Below are positions 8,896 through 17,371 of a stretch of 56,665 nucleotides of DNA, one piece after another. Each line of letters starts with the position of its first letter. Position 1 is the stretch's first letter. The notes under the pieces are model-generated. The model made no database searches. It was given only the letters and a program-made list of their open reading frames with translations, and had not been told where the DNA came from. The translations under genes were made by a program, and so were the position numbers. Source of the DNA: Anaerolineae bacterium (lineage in GTDB: Bacteria > Chloroflexota > Anaerolineae > Promineifilales > Promineifilaceae); contig JAHDWL010000021.1 of the NCBI GenBank assembly GCA_023384355.1, forward strand, positions 1-56,665, in the 5' to 3' direction.

Positions 8896-9234
8896 GTGCA
8901 AACGCAACAATTAGACCGCCCTATAAAAACGCGCTCAGAAAGGCTGGCTCAATTGATCCGCATCTACGAGAGTGGTCAGATTAGCGAATTGATGGATCGC
9001 ACTCTGGATAAACTGTTCACGATGGAAGCAGCAGAAACGCAAAGAGACATCGATGAATTGCATGCTCATTTAACTCTGTTTGAAGAGCGTTTCGGCTTGA
9101 AATCTGATGATTTTTACAACAGGTTCGAGGCCGGGGAAATGGGTGACGGTGCGGACTTCATCGAGTGGGCTTCTTATTATGACATGTACACAAGTGCGAA
9201 GAATCGTCTCGCCGCATTGAGTGACGTAGCGTGA
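8896..9234 (+). CDS. Putative antitoxin of a TumA/TumE-like pair
   Basis: GTG at 8896 follows GGAGG (8886-8890) at ideal spacing and is preferred over the in-frame ATG at 8866. The 112-residue protein is acidic and helical, with probable coiled coil (ERLAQLIRIYESGQISELMD, then AETQRDIDELHAHLTLFEE). No DNA-binding motif is evident. The next gene begins inside its stop codon (GTGA) and encodes a TumE/DUF6516-type protein, the arrangement expected of an antitoxin-toxin operon. Function is therefore taken from context. Codon use is less GC3-biased than in the neighbours, which suits a transferred module. Confidence 0.6.
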   Translation: MQTQQLDRPIKTRSERLAQLIRIYESGQISELMDRTLDKLFTMEAAETQRDIDELHAHLTLFEERFGLKSDDFYNRFEAGEMGDGADFIEWASYYDMYTSAKNRLAALSDVA

Positions 9235-9617
9235 AGCCGATTGAGTATCTGGAAGAATTTGAAAGGCTCATTGTTGAGACCCCCATCATCAAGAGCTTCC
9301 AGATCAAGGAAAGAATATCGCGCCGGTTTGAAGCTTACATCAAGGTTAGACTAACCCTGCTCGACGATAGTGTGCTTGAAATAACCGAGTTCGTTCAAGC
9401 GTCTGAAGAAGACGACGCCCAGCTCAAACGCTACAGCTATCACTGGATGGACGCCTCCAGCCGTTTGAAAGTTCGTTGGGATAATGTGCGCCACTACCCC
9501 AATCTCCCCGACTTCCCCCATCACCTTCACGACGGTGACGAGAAAAATGCCTTGTCCGGCGAATCGATGTCACTTCAGAAAGTCCTCGACGCCATCAGCC
9601 ACCAATTGGAAGAGTAG
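9231..9617 (+). CDS. TumE-family (DUF6516) toxin-like protein
   Basis: This 128-residue protein starts with GTG inside the upstream stop codon. It follows the DUF6516/TumE pattern: an N-terminal helix (IEYLEEFERLIVETPIIKSF), a strand pair ending in DDSVLEITEFV, the conserved core LKRYSYHWMDA, then RWDNVRHYPNLPDFPHHLH. The invariant YSYHW and the DN..H..PNLP..PHH histidines suggest a catalytic or nucleic-acid-active site. The family is annotated as type II toxins; the target is not known from sequence. The pair lies between two alpha-glucan hydrolase genes and interrupts an otherwise metabolic locus. Confidence 0.75.
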   Translation: MKPIEYLEEFERLIVETPIIKSFQIKERISRRFEAYIKVRLTLLDDSVLEITEFVQASEEDDAQLKRYSYHWMDASSRLKVRWDNVRHYPNLPDFPHHLHDGDEKNALSGESMSLQKVLDAISHQLEE

Positions 9618-9663
9618 CCTGCGCACCACTCTTGCCTCATGAACTGCGAAAGAAGTTACGCCT

Positions 9664-11379
9664 ATGACCAACGAAACCTTATTCGGCCAAATGGCAATTG
9701 TTGACGCCCGCGGCGCGGCCGCCCAGGCGCGCCTGCAAGGCGTCCGCCATCGTCGCCGCCTGTCCCCAGGCTCGCCCAAAGCGGGCGAACGGCCGGTAGT
9801 CACCGTCACCGTCGGCCCGGAACTGCCGGTGGACGAGATCGTCTGCCTCGTCACGGAGCCGGAATCGGCCGTTGTACCCCTGCGTCGTGTCCGCACGGAG
9901 TGGGACTTGCTTCTGTGGAGCTACTACGAGGTCTGGGAAGCCGAGTTGCCGGCTCATCCGGCAGGGACGCTGGTTCGCTACCAGATTCGCGCCCACGACG
10001 AGGACAGCGGCGAAATCTACTGGGCCGACGAAGGGGCCGAGCACTCCTATATCGTCGGCGATTCCGGCCCGCCCGCCTGGGCGCTGCCGGCCATCATCTA
10101 CCAGATATTCCCCGATCGCTTCTCGCCGGGGATCGGCCGCCCCTGGAACGCCACATCGCACCTCTCCGAAATCTACGGCGGCACGCTGCGCGGGATCATC
10201 GACCATCTCGACTACATCGCCGGAATGGGCTTCACGGCCATCTGGCTCAACCCGTTCTTCCCCGACGAAACCCACCACGGCTATCACGCCACCGACTACT
10301 TCGCCGTCAACCCGCGTCTGGGCACGCTGGACGACATGCGCGAGCTGGTGGACAAAGCTCACGAGCGCGGCGTCCGGCTGCTGCTGGACTTCGTCGGCAA
10401 CCACTGGGGCAGCAAGCATGCTACTTTCCAGCAGGCACTCGCCGACCGCAACAGCCCCTATCACGACTGGTACTTCTGGAAGAACTGGCCCGATGAATAC
10501 GTCGCTTATTACAACGTGGCCGATTTGCCCAAGCTCAACGTCGACAATCCTGCCGTTCGCGATCATCTGCTCCACAGCATCGGCTATTGGCTCGGCGATA
10601 TCGGCTTCGACGGATTGCGCCTCGACCACGCCAACGGCCCCTCATATGATTTCTGGACTGACGTGCGCGTCGTCGCCCGCAGCATCCGGCCCGATGCCTG
10701 GGTATTCGGCGAGGTTGTGCGGTCGCCCGACCAGCAGCTCAGCTACGCCGGTCTGTTCGACGGCACGCTCGACTTTATGTTGGCCCAGGCAATGCGCAAC
10801 ACCTTCGCCACGGGCGAGATGAGCCTGGCGGGATTCGACGCTCTCCTCAACCGGCACGAGGCCTACTTCCCGCCCCAGTCTGCCTTCAGCCGCCCCAGCT
10901 TTCTGGATAATCACGACATGGATCGCTTCCTCTGGCGAGCCGGCGGCAACAAGGACAAGCTGAAACTGGCCGCGCTGGTGCAGTTCACGCTCGGCGGCGC
11001 GCCTATTGTCTACAACGGCACCGAGGTCGGCGTGACGCAAGAGCGTGGTATCTTCGAACCCGGCAGTCACGGTATGGAGGAGTGCCGCCAACCGATGCTC
11101 TGGGGTGAGGCGCAGGACGCCGATCTCTCGTCCTGGTTCTGGTATCTCAGCCATCTGCGGCGCAATCATACGGCGCTGTGGCGCGGCAAGCGGGAGACGC
11201 TCCATCTCGATACGGTCGCGGGCACCTACGCCTACGCCCGCGAGGACGGCGTTGAGTCGGTCATTGTCGGCTTGAATCTGAGCGACGAGCCGCAAACCTT
11301 CGCCGTGCCCATGGTCGATCGGGCGACGGTGGTGACATTTGAACTGCCGCCGCGGAGCGGCGATGTGGCCGTGATCTGA
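9664..11379 (+). CDS. GH13 alpha-amylase family enzyme (cyclomaltodextrinase/neopullulanase-like)
   Basis: A 571-residue protein without signal peptide, so probably cytoplasmic. The N-terminal domain (about residues 25-130) is a beta-sandwich of the kind that precedes the barrel in neopullulanase-like enzymes. The GH13 barrel starts at WALPAIIYQIFPDRF. Conserved regions are present: LLLDFVGNHWG; DGLRLDHANG with nucleophile Asp321; WVFGEVVRS with acid/base Glu350; FLDNHDMDRF with stabiliser Asp418. It would hydrolyse imported maltodextrins or cyclodextrins. Its stop codon is 1 bp before the next start, suggesting read-through transcription into the glycosyltransferase gene. Confidence 0.9.
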   Translation: MTNETLFGQMAIVDARGAAAQARLQGVRHRRRLSPGSPKAGERPVVTVTVGPELPVDEIVCLVTEPESAVVPLRRVRTEWDLLLWSYYEVWEAELPAHPAGTLVRYQIRAHDEDSGEIYWADEGAEHSYIVGDSGPPAWALPAIIYQIFPDRFSPGIGRPWNATSHLSEIYGGTLRGIIDHLDYIAGMGFTAIWLNPFFPDETHHGYHATDYFAVNPRLGTLDDMRELVDKAHERGVRLLLDFVGNHWGSKHATFQQALADRNSPYHDWYFWKNWPDEYVAYYNVADLPKLNVDNPAVRDHLLHSIGYWLGDIGFDGLRLDHANGPSYDFWTDVRVVARSIRPDAWVFGEVVRSPDQQLSYAGLFDGTLDFMLAQAMRNTFATGEMSLAGFDALLNRHEAYFPPQSAFSRPSFLDNHDMDRFLWRAGGNKDKLKLAALVQFTLGGAPIVYNGTEVGVTQERGIFEPGSHGMEECRQPMLWGEAQDADLSSWFWYLSHLRRNHTALWRGKRETLHLDTVAGTYAYAREDGVESVIVGLNLSDEPQTFAVPMVDRATVVTFELPPRSGDVAVI

Positions 11380-11380
11380 G

Positions 11381-13846
11381 ATGACCGCCGACCGCCGACC
11401 GCAGCCTGTCTCGCGACGACTGCCATCAGGCGGCCGCCTGCTCACCGCGATCGTTCCGGCCCTCCTGCTACTCGCTTTCGCCCTGCGCGTTCATCGCATC
11501 GGCGAACAGCGCGTCTGGTGGGACGAGGGCTGGTCAGTCTGGGTCGCCCGCTTTTCGTCGCTCGACATCTTGCGCCAAACGGGCAATGACGTCCATCCCC
11601 CGCTCTATTTTGAACTCCTCCACCTCTGGCGAGCGCTGAGCGGCGATGAGGAGGCGGCGCTGCGCCTGCTTTCCGCCTTTTTTGGCGTGCTGACCGTCGC
11701 CCTGACCTACGCCCTCGGCCGGCGAATGGCCCGCGGCACACTCTCGTCCGGCTTCGCCACTCTGGCGGGTTTGCTGGCGGCGCTGTTTCTGGCCGTGTCC
11801 CGCTTCGCCATCGCCTGGTCGCAGGAAATCCGCATGTACGCCCTGGCGATGTTGCTCGGCCTGTTAGCCGTGTGGGCAGCCCGCCGCGTGTGGGATCGCC
11901 GCAGTCCGATCGCCGCCGTGGCCTACGTGCTGGCGACGGCCGCCGGGTTGTATACGCTCTACCTTTTCGCCCCGGTCTGGGTGGCGATTAACGTCGCCTG
12001 GCTGTGGGAACTGCGCGTGGCGACCGACCGGCGACGCGAGTTCGCGCGCTGGGCCGGGTTGCAACTTCTCGTCGTGGCGCTGTTTCTGCCCTGGGCGCTC
12101 TACGCTGCGGGCGGCTTTCTCAGCACGGCCGCGGCCACGCCCATCTCTCTGGGCGATTTTCTCCACATCTACTGGACGGTGCTGACCGTCGGCATCCCGG
12201 TCGACGTGGCCCAGTTCAACCGACTGACGCTGCCGGCGGCGGCGATCTTTCTGTGCGCTGTGGGCGCGTTGATCTTTTCGGTCTGGAAGCGACCGGCCGA
12301 CGACAGCGAACCACAGCCCGTGGCCGGATCGTCACCCGGCACTCGTCGCTCGTCATTGATCGCTAATCGCGATCTGACGCTGTTGCTGGCGATTTTGTTG
12401 TTACCCGTCGTCATCGTCTACTTCGTGTCGCTGCCGAAGCAGAATTTTTATAACCCACCCTTCAACCCGCGCTATCTGGTCATCTTCACCCCGTTCTACA
12501 GCATTTTACTGGCCTGGGGCGTGGCGACGATCGGCGTCCGGCTGGGGCGCAAGGTCACAGCCGGACGCCGGCAGTCGGCCGCCGGTGGTCTAATCGCCTT
12601 CACACTGGCCGGTATCATGATCGCCGTCGCTCTCGCCGGCCTGCGTCCCTACTACCCCGGCCGGGTGTTGCTGGACGATTACCCATCGCTAACGAGCACC
12701 ATCGACGCCTACCGGCAGCCGGGCGATGCGGTTGTGTTGTATACCGACACGGATTGGCCCATCTTCGCCTACCATCACCCTGAGGAGTGGGCGGGCGTGC
12801 CGCACCTGTGGACGATCACGCGGGATGCCGCCGATGAGTTCCTCGCGCCGATATGGGAGAGCCATGACGCCATCTGGCTGGTGACAACCCCCTACAGCGC
12901 CGGCAGCGACCCGCAGCGCCAAATCCCGGCCTGGCTGGCGGAACGGGCGACGGCCGTGCGCGAATTCACCTATAAGGATATGGCCCTCACCCTCTACGCG
13001 CGCACGCCCGAACGAGCGCAGTCGGACGATGCACTGACAGGCGGCGAGCCGTCAGGGCCGATCCACTTGCCCTTGACAGGGGGAGGGCAACTGGAAGGAT
13101 ACAGTCAGGCGGCTCACGACTTCAAAAGCGGCGACGTCATTCACCTCTTCCTCTACTGGACGGGCGCGGCCGACAGCCGGACGGAGATCGGCCTCATCGA
13201 TTCGGACGGGAATATCCGGCAATCCATGCCGGTAACGCTGGCAGCGACGGGCCAATCGGCGCGCCAACAGGTCGATATCGTCGTGCCGCCGGAAGTCCCG
13301 TCGGGACGATACCGATTCTACGCGCTCGACGAGAGCGGCCAACCGGTAACTTTCGGCGATCTCAATATCGCCCAAAAGCAGGCCGAGTTTCTGACTGACG
13401 TCGACGTACTTGTTCCCAACCGGGTCGATGCCGCTTTCGGCGACGGCATCCGGCTGTCGGGATACGACCTGGTTTCATCAACAGTCGCGCCCGGTGAAAC
13501 TGTCGCGCTGACTCTCTACTGGACTTCGGACGGGAGCATACCGCAGCGCTACAAAGTCTTTACCCATGTCCTCGGGGACGTGTTCAACGCGACGAGCGGC
13601 AACTTCCTGTGGGGACAGGCCGACAACGAACCCGCGGCCAACACCCGACCAACGACCACCTGGCGCGAGGGTGAAGTCATCGTCGATGAATACGCTATCC
13701 CCATCGCGCCGGACGCGCCGCCGGGCGATTACCGGATCGAGGTGGGCCTGTACGACCCCATCACGGGCGCGCGCCTGCCCGTTTTGGGGGATGACGGAAC
13801 ATCAGTGGCCGATCACCTTGTCCTGACGACGATTGAAGTCAGGTAG
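11381..13846 (+). CDS. GT39-type membrane glycosyltransferase with extra C-terminal domain
   Basis: An 821-residue polytopic protein. After a first membrane segment comes RVWWDEGWSVW, where Asp48-Glu49 match the acidic pair in the first extracytoplasmic loop of GT39/ArnT-type transferases. Those enzymes use lipid-linked sugars on the outer face of the membrane. HPPLYFELLHLW is the second typical motif. About ten membrane segments extend to residue 420. A long soluble C-terminal region follows (about 430-821), with beta-sandwich stretches such as VALTLYWTSDG. A six-unit run of 7-bp repeats (12332-12373) encodes a hydrophilic loop. Acceptor and sugar are unknown. Confidence 0.75.
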   Translation: MTADRRPQPVSRRLPSGGRLLTAIVPALLLLAFALRVHRIGEQRVWWDEGWSVWVARFSSLDILRQTGNDVHPPLYFELLHLWRALSGDEEAALRLLSAFFGVLTVALTYALGRRMARGTLSSGFATLAGLLAALFLAVSRFAIAWSQEIRMYALAMLLGLLAVWAARRVWDRRSPIAAVAYVLATAAGLYTLYLFAPVWVAINVAWLWELRVATDRRREFARWAGLQLLVVALFLPWALYAAGGFLSTAAATPISLGDFLHIYWTVLTVGIPVDVAQFNRLTLPAAAIFLCAVGALIFSVWKRPADDSEPQPVAGSSPGTRRSSLIANRDLTLLLAILLLPVVIVYFVSLPKQNFYNPPFNPRYLVIFTPFYSILLAWGVATIGVRLGRKVTAGRRQSAAGGLIAFTLAGIMIAVALAGLRPYYPGRVLLDDYPSLTSTIDAYRQPGDAVVLYTDTDWPIFAYHHPEEWAGVPHLWTITRDAADEFLAPIWESHDAIWLVTTPYSAGSDPQRQIPAWLAERATAVREFTYKDMALTLYARTPERAQSDDALTGGEPSGPIHLPLTGGGQLEGYSQAAHDFKSGDVIHLFLYWTGAADSRTEIGLIDSDGNIRQSMPVTLAATGQSARQQVDIVVPPEVPSGRYRFYALDESGQPVTFGDLNIAQKQAEFLTDVDVLVPNRVDAAFGDGIRLSGYDLVSSTVAPGETVALTLYWTSDGSIPQRYKVFTHVLGDVFNATSGNFLWGQADNEPAANTRPTTTWREGEVIVDEYAIPIAPDAPPGDYRIEVGLYDPITGARLPVLGDDGTSVADHLVLTTIEVR
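12332..12373 (+). repeat. Heptamer-phased repeat inside a glycosyltransferase gene
   Basis: Six 7-bp units in register: TCACCCG, GCACTCG, TCGCTCG, TCATTGA, TCGCTAA, TCGCGAT. They resemble the intergenic TCGTCAC-type repeats at 49104-49138. Here they are translated in frame into a Ser/Arg-rich loop (SSPGTRRSSLIANRD) between membrane segments, so the insertion was tolerated. Confidence 0.45.
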
Positions 13847-13934
13847 CTGAGGGTATCCTTCCCGCGTAGTAATGGTTAAGAAACCTGGGCGGCACCATGC
13901 GACGAGCCGACGGATCGGCTATCCTTGCGCCGGT

Positions 13935-15167
13935 ATGTTGAGACGAATCATCCCGCTAATCTGGCTGGCGGCGCTGGTCGCTTGCGCCACTCCACCGCCC
14001 ATCCCCCTTCCGGCAACACTCGTCGCCACACCAACAGGGCACGCGGCCGACCCGACGCCCGAGCCGACCATCGCCACGGCTGAACTGTTCATCCCTTTGC
14101 TGTCCAGTGACGGCGACCCGCCGGTCAACACACCGCCGACGGCCGAACCCACCCATATCCCGACGGCCGAGCCGACCGACGTGCCGCCTCCCGCGCCCAC
14201 TGTCGGGCCAACCGCTACGCCCTACGTCAGCAACATCCCCGATTACACGCCACGCCCTGACCTGGGGCCGAGCAAGATGGGCATCCACGTGGCCCGGCCG
14301 AACAGCGAAGCGATCATGGAATTCGTGCGGGCCGCGCACCCGGCCGTCGTGAAGGCAGTCGATGATTTCGGCTTTCTCCAGGAGGTCAAAGCCGTCTCGC
14401 CGGAGACGGTGACCGTCGGTCGTTTCTCCATCGATCCCCAGGATTACAACGGCGATCCGGAGGCGGCCGCGGCCGCCCTTGTCGCCGATCAGTTACCGCG
14501 GATGCTGTTGCATCCATTTGTGGACTACTGGGAAGGCTGGAATGAGCCTGATCCCAACCTCGACCGGATGGATTGGTATGCCCGTTTCGAGGCCGAGCGC
14601 GTCCGCCTGCTGGCCCGGCACGGGTTGCACGCGGCCGTGGGTGGCTTCTCCACCGGCGTGCCGGAGCTGAATGAGTTTGAATTGTTCGTGCCGGCCATCG
14701 AGGCGGCCAAGGCCCACGGCGGCATCCTGACCTTGCATGAGTACGCCGCGCCCGACCTGACATTCCTCTTCGGTGACCCGCTGCCCGGCTACCCGACCTA
14801 TCCCGATCGAGGACCATTGATGTTTCGCTACCGCTGGTTCTATCGCGATGTGCTGGAACCGCGCGGACTGGTCATTCCGCTCGTCATCAGCGAGGCGGGC
14901 ATCGACGGCATCCTGGGCAATCGGCCGGGGCCGGATGGGTTGGGCTGGCAGGATTTTCAGGAGTTCTGGGTGACGCAAGGCTGGGGGCCGGACGGGCAGA
15001 CAGCCTTTCTTAACCAGCTTCAATGGGTGGACAACGAAGCCCGGCAAGATCCGTATGTGATCGGCTACGCGCTCTTCACCGCCGGCGGAGCGAGCGCCTG
15101 GCGAAGTTATGAGCTGGCCCCATTCCTGCCACGGTTGGCCGAATATATCAACAGTCAGAAGGAATAA
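13935..15167 (+). CDS. Lipoprotein with clan GH-A-like glycosidase domain
   Basis: The start at 13935 gives a proper lipoprotein signal peptide (RRIIPLIWLAALVAC); an ATG at 13872 would put 21 polar residues in front of it. The mature 410-residue protein has a Pro/Thr linker (about residues 18-95). It then has a barrel-like domain in which GWNEPDPN carries the Asn-Glu-Pro signature of clan GH-A (Glu204 acid/base) and VISEAGIDG provides a second Glu (Glu320) at the nucleophile position. The 116-residue spacing fits strands 4 and 7 of a (beta/alpha)8 barrel. It lies between two GT39-type genes, so it may trim the same surface glycan. Substrate is unknown; a non-catalytic relative is possible. 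Confidence 0.7.
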   Translation: MLRRIIPLIWLAALVACATPPPIPLPATLVATPTGHAADPTPEPTIATAELFIPLLSSDGDPPVNTPPTAEPTHIPTAEPTDVPPPAPTVGPTATPYVSNIPDYTPRPDLGPSKMGIHVARPNSEAIMEFVRAAHPAVVKAVDDFGFLQEVKAVSPETVTVGRFSIDPQDYNGDPEAAAAALVADQLPRMLLHPFVDYWEGWNEPDPNLDRMDWYARFEAERVRLLARHGLHAAVGGFSTGVPELNEFELFVPAIEAAKAHGGILTLHEYAAPDLTFLFGDPLPGYPTYPDRGPLMFRYRWFYRDVLEPRGLVIPLVISEAGIDGILGNRPGPDGLGWQDFQEFWVTQGWGPDGQTAFLNQLQWVDNEARQDPYVIGYALFTAGGASAWRSYELAPFLPRLAEYINSQKE

Positions 15168-15181
15168 CCTGGGCTAAAATT

Positions 15182-17242
15182 GTGCCATTGAGGGCGATCG
15201 GTTTTTGCCCAATAACAGTCACTCAAAACCGCGAACTGATCCCGTTTCTCATGTCGATTCTGACCTCAATCACGAAACACCGCTATTTGCTGATCGCTCT
15301 GGCAATCCTGCTCCTGGCCCTCGGCCTCCGGCTGCGCGGGCTGGATACAACTGGCCTGTGGGGAGACCAGGCTTTCACGCTCAACACGGCCATGCGCTGG
15401 GTAAACGGTGGAGATATGCCGTTGGCGGCGAACAAATCGTCGGTCGGCTTCGTCAATCCACCGATGATCGAGTATCTCTACGCCGCGGCGCTGGCGGTAT
15501 GGCCTGACATCCTCAGTGTCTCGGCGCTGACGCTTCTGGGCGGCATGATGGCTATAGCTGTCACCGGCTTCGTCACGGGGCGAATCTTCGGCAGGCGCGC
15601 CGGGTTATGGACTATGATGGCTTTCGCCGTCGCACCCTGGGCAGTCGTATGGAGCCAGCTCATCTGGAATCAGACGATGGTGCCACCTTTCGCGGCCCTC
15701 GCCCTCGGCGGACTACTGCTCTATCTGGCCGAGCGGCCGCGCGCTGTCTATCTTGTCGGCGCATTCGCGGCGGCGGCGGTCATGACCCAGGTCCATCCCG
15801 GCACGGCCGTCCAGCTGGGCACGATAGGTCTGGCGTTGCTGCTGTTTCACCGGCGAGTGCGCTGGACCCACGTCGCGGCCGGAGCGGCCGTCTTCGCCGC
15901 TCTCTATCTTCCCTACCTCGCCTATCAGATCGGCACCGGTTGGGCCGACTTCCGCGCAATGGGCGATCTGGCCGGGGAGGACCCTACGCTGAGTGCCGCG
16001 GCCGTCCTGCTCAGCCTCGATCTCATTCACGCCCAGGGGCTTCATCGCTCCGTGGCCGGCGTCGTCCGGTTCGATGCCCTGATATCGGCGCTGTTCATCA
16101 TATCACTGGCGTTGGTGGGCTGGCGCTGGTGGCGCGGGCCGGGCGGTGTGCCTTCCGGCGCGCCACCGGTCTGCGGTGGCGCGGCTGGAAACGGATGGCC
16201 GGCGGAGCGCGTCGCACTGACTGTCCTCTTACTCTGGTTCCTGATCCCGTTGCTGTTCTATCTGCGTTCGTCGGTTTATCTGCAAAACTACTATCTAATC
16301 GGGCAATGGCCAACGCATTTCATGATCCTGGGTATCGGACTTGACACGGCACAGCGAGCGGTCGGCCGGTTGGCGGCACAAGCCACAACGGGCCAGGCGC
16401 GTCGGGCGTGGCCGGTGATCGGTCTTGTCATTCCGACCCTCTTTCTGCTCTCGGTCGCTTATCAGGTTTTCTTCACGCTTAGCCACCAGAATATCCGCGC
16501 CGTTGAAGTTAGTCCCCATATGCAGGTGCGTCAGGCACGGGCGATGATCAACACCTCGCGCGATTTGCTGTCGCAGGCAGACGGCTGGCGGCTCGTCGGC
16601 ATCGGTCAGGGGCACCAGGTCGAAAGCTCCAATCTGGCCCTGCTGGAAGAGTTCGTCGATCCGGAGCGAGTGTTGCTGACTGACGGCGATCTGGCATTGC
16701 CGCGGCCGTCGCCCTATGCCTACTATCTGGATACCCGGCCCGGCAGTGCCGCTGCAAACACCCTGGTCACCAGCGCCAATTTGTTGCCGGGTGTCGCCAT
16801 TCAGATGAATAATGAGGTGTGGCCGTTTTACACTTGGGCGGAAGACGACGGAGGTGTGCCTGTCGCGCCGTTGGCGGCGTGGGAGATGGGGCTGGAGCTG
16901 ACAGGATTCGAGCGGGGCGAGTTGAACCCCGGCGAAGAAATGCCGCTGGCGTTGAACTGGCATATCAGGCAACGTCCGCCGGACACGCTATACCACTTCG
17001 GGGTCTACCTGCTGGACCAACACGACACGGTCCTCGCTCAGCACGACGGTCCGGGATTCGACAGCATCCAGTGGCAAGCGGGAGATGGGTTCATCACCTA
17101 TCACCAGTTGCCGATCCCGGCCGACCTGCCCGCTGGGATTTACCGGTTGGCCGTCGCGCTATACACCTGGCCCGATCTGGCGCGCGCTGAACTGACGGGC
17201 GGCGGCAACACGGCCTGGCTAGAGGAAATCCCATACCCGTAA
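15182..17242 (+). CDS. GT39-like membrane glycosyltransferase
   Basis: The open frame allows a GTG start at 15182 or an ATG at 15251 (MSILTSITKHRYLL), and neither has a strong ribosome binding site. The 663-686-residue protein has about ten membrane segments. GLWGDQAFTLN supplies the acidic residue expected in the first outer loop and GFVNPPMIEYLY parallels the HPPLY motif of the gene upstream. A soluble C-terminal domain (about residues 570-686, with PLALNWHIRQRPPDTLYHFG) resembles the tail of the first glycosyltransferase. Together with the lipoprotein between them it suggests a small surface-glycan locus. Donor and acceptor are not identifiable. Confidence 0.7.
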   Translation: MPLRAIGFCPITVTQNRELIPFLMSILTSITKHRYLLIALAILLLALGLRLRGLDTTGLWGDQAFTLNTAMRWVNGGDMPLAANKSSVGFVNPPMIEYLYAAALAVWPDILSVSALTLLGGMMAIAVTGFVTGRIFGRRAGLWTMMAFAVAPWAVVWSQLIWNQTMVPPFAALALGGLLLYLAERPRAVYLVGAFAAAAVMTQVHPGTAVQLGTIGLALLLFHRRVRWTHVAAGAAVFAALYLPYLAYQIGTGWADFRAMGDLAGEDPTLSAAAVLLSLDLIHAQGLHRSVAGVVRFDALISALFIISLALVGWRWWRGPGGVPSGAPPVCGGAAGNGWPAERVALTVLLLWFLIPLLFYLRSSVYLQNYYLIGQWPTHFMILGIGLDTAQRAVGRLAAQATTGQARRAWPVIGLVIPTLFLLSVAYQVFFTLSHQNIRAVEVSPHMQVRQARAMINTSRDLLSQADGWRLVGIGQGHQVESSNLALLEEFVDPERVLLTDGDLALPRPSPYAYYLDTRPGSAAANTLVTSANLLPGVAIQMNNEVWPFYTWAEDDGGVPVAPLAAWEMGLELTGFERGELNPGEEMPLALNWHIRQRPPDTLYHFGVYLLDQHDTVLAQHDGPGFDSIQWQAGDGFITYHQLPIPADLPAGIYRLAVALYTWPDLARAELTGGGNTAWLEEIPYP

Positions 17243-17371
17243 GTCGCGGGTGGTCATATTGCCGGTGGATGAGGGCCTGTGGCACGCCGGCGGCCGTTGG
17301 GCTATAGTTTGAGTTGGCCATTTTCGGCCGGGTGGCCGGGATATACCGGCCCATTCACGGGGGATTACGTT

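Noticed and set aside
8842-9663. Insertion sequence or integron around the toxin-antitoxin pair
   Set aside because: No transposase, terminal inverted repeats or target duplications could be seen at the borders.
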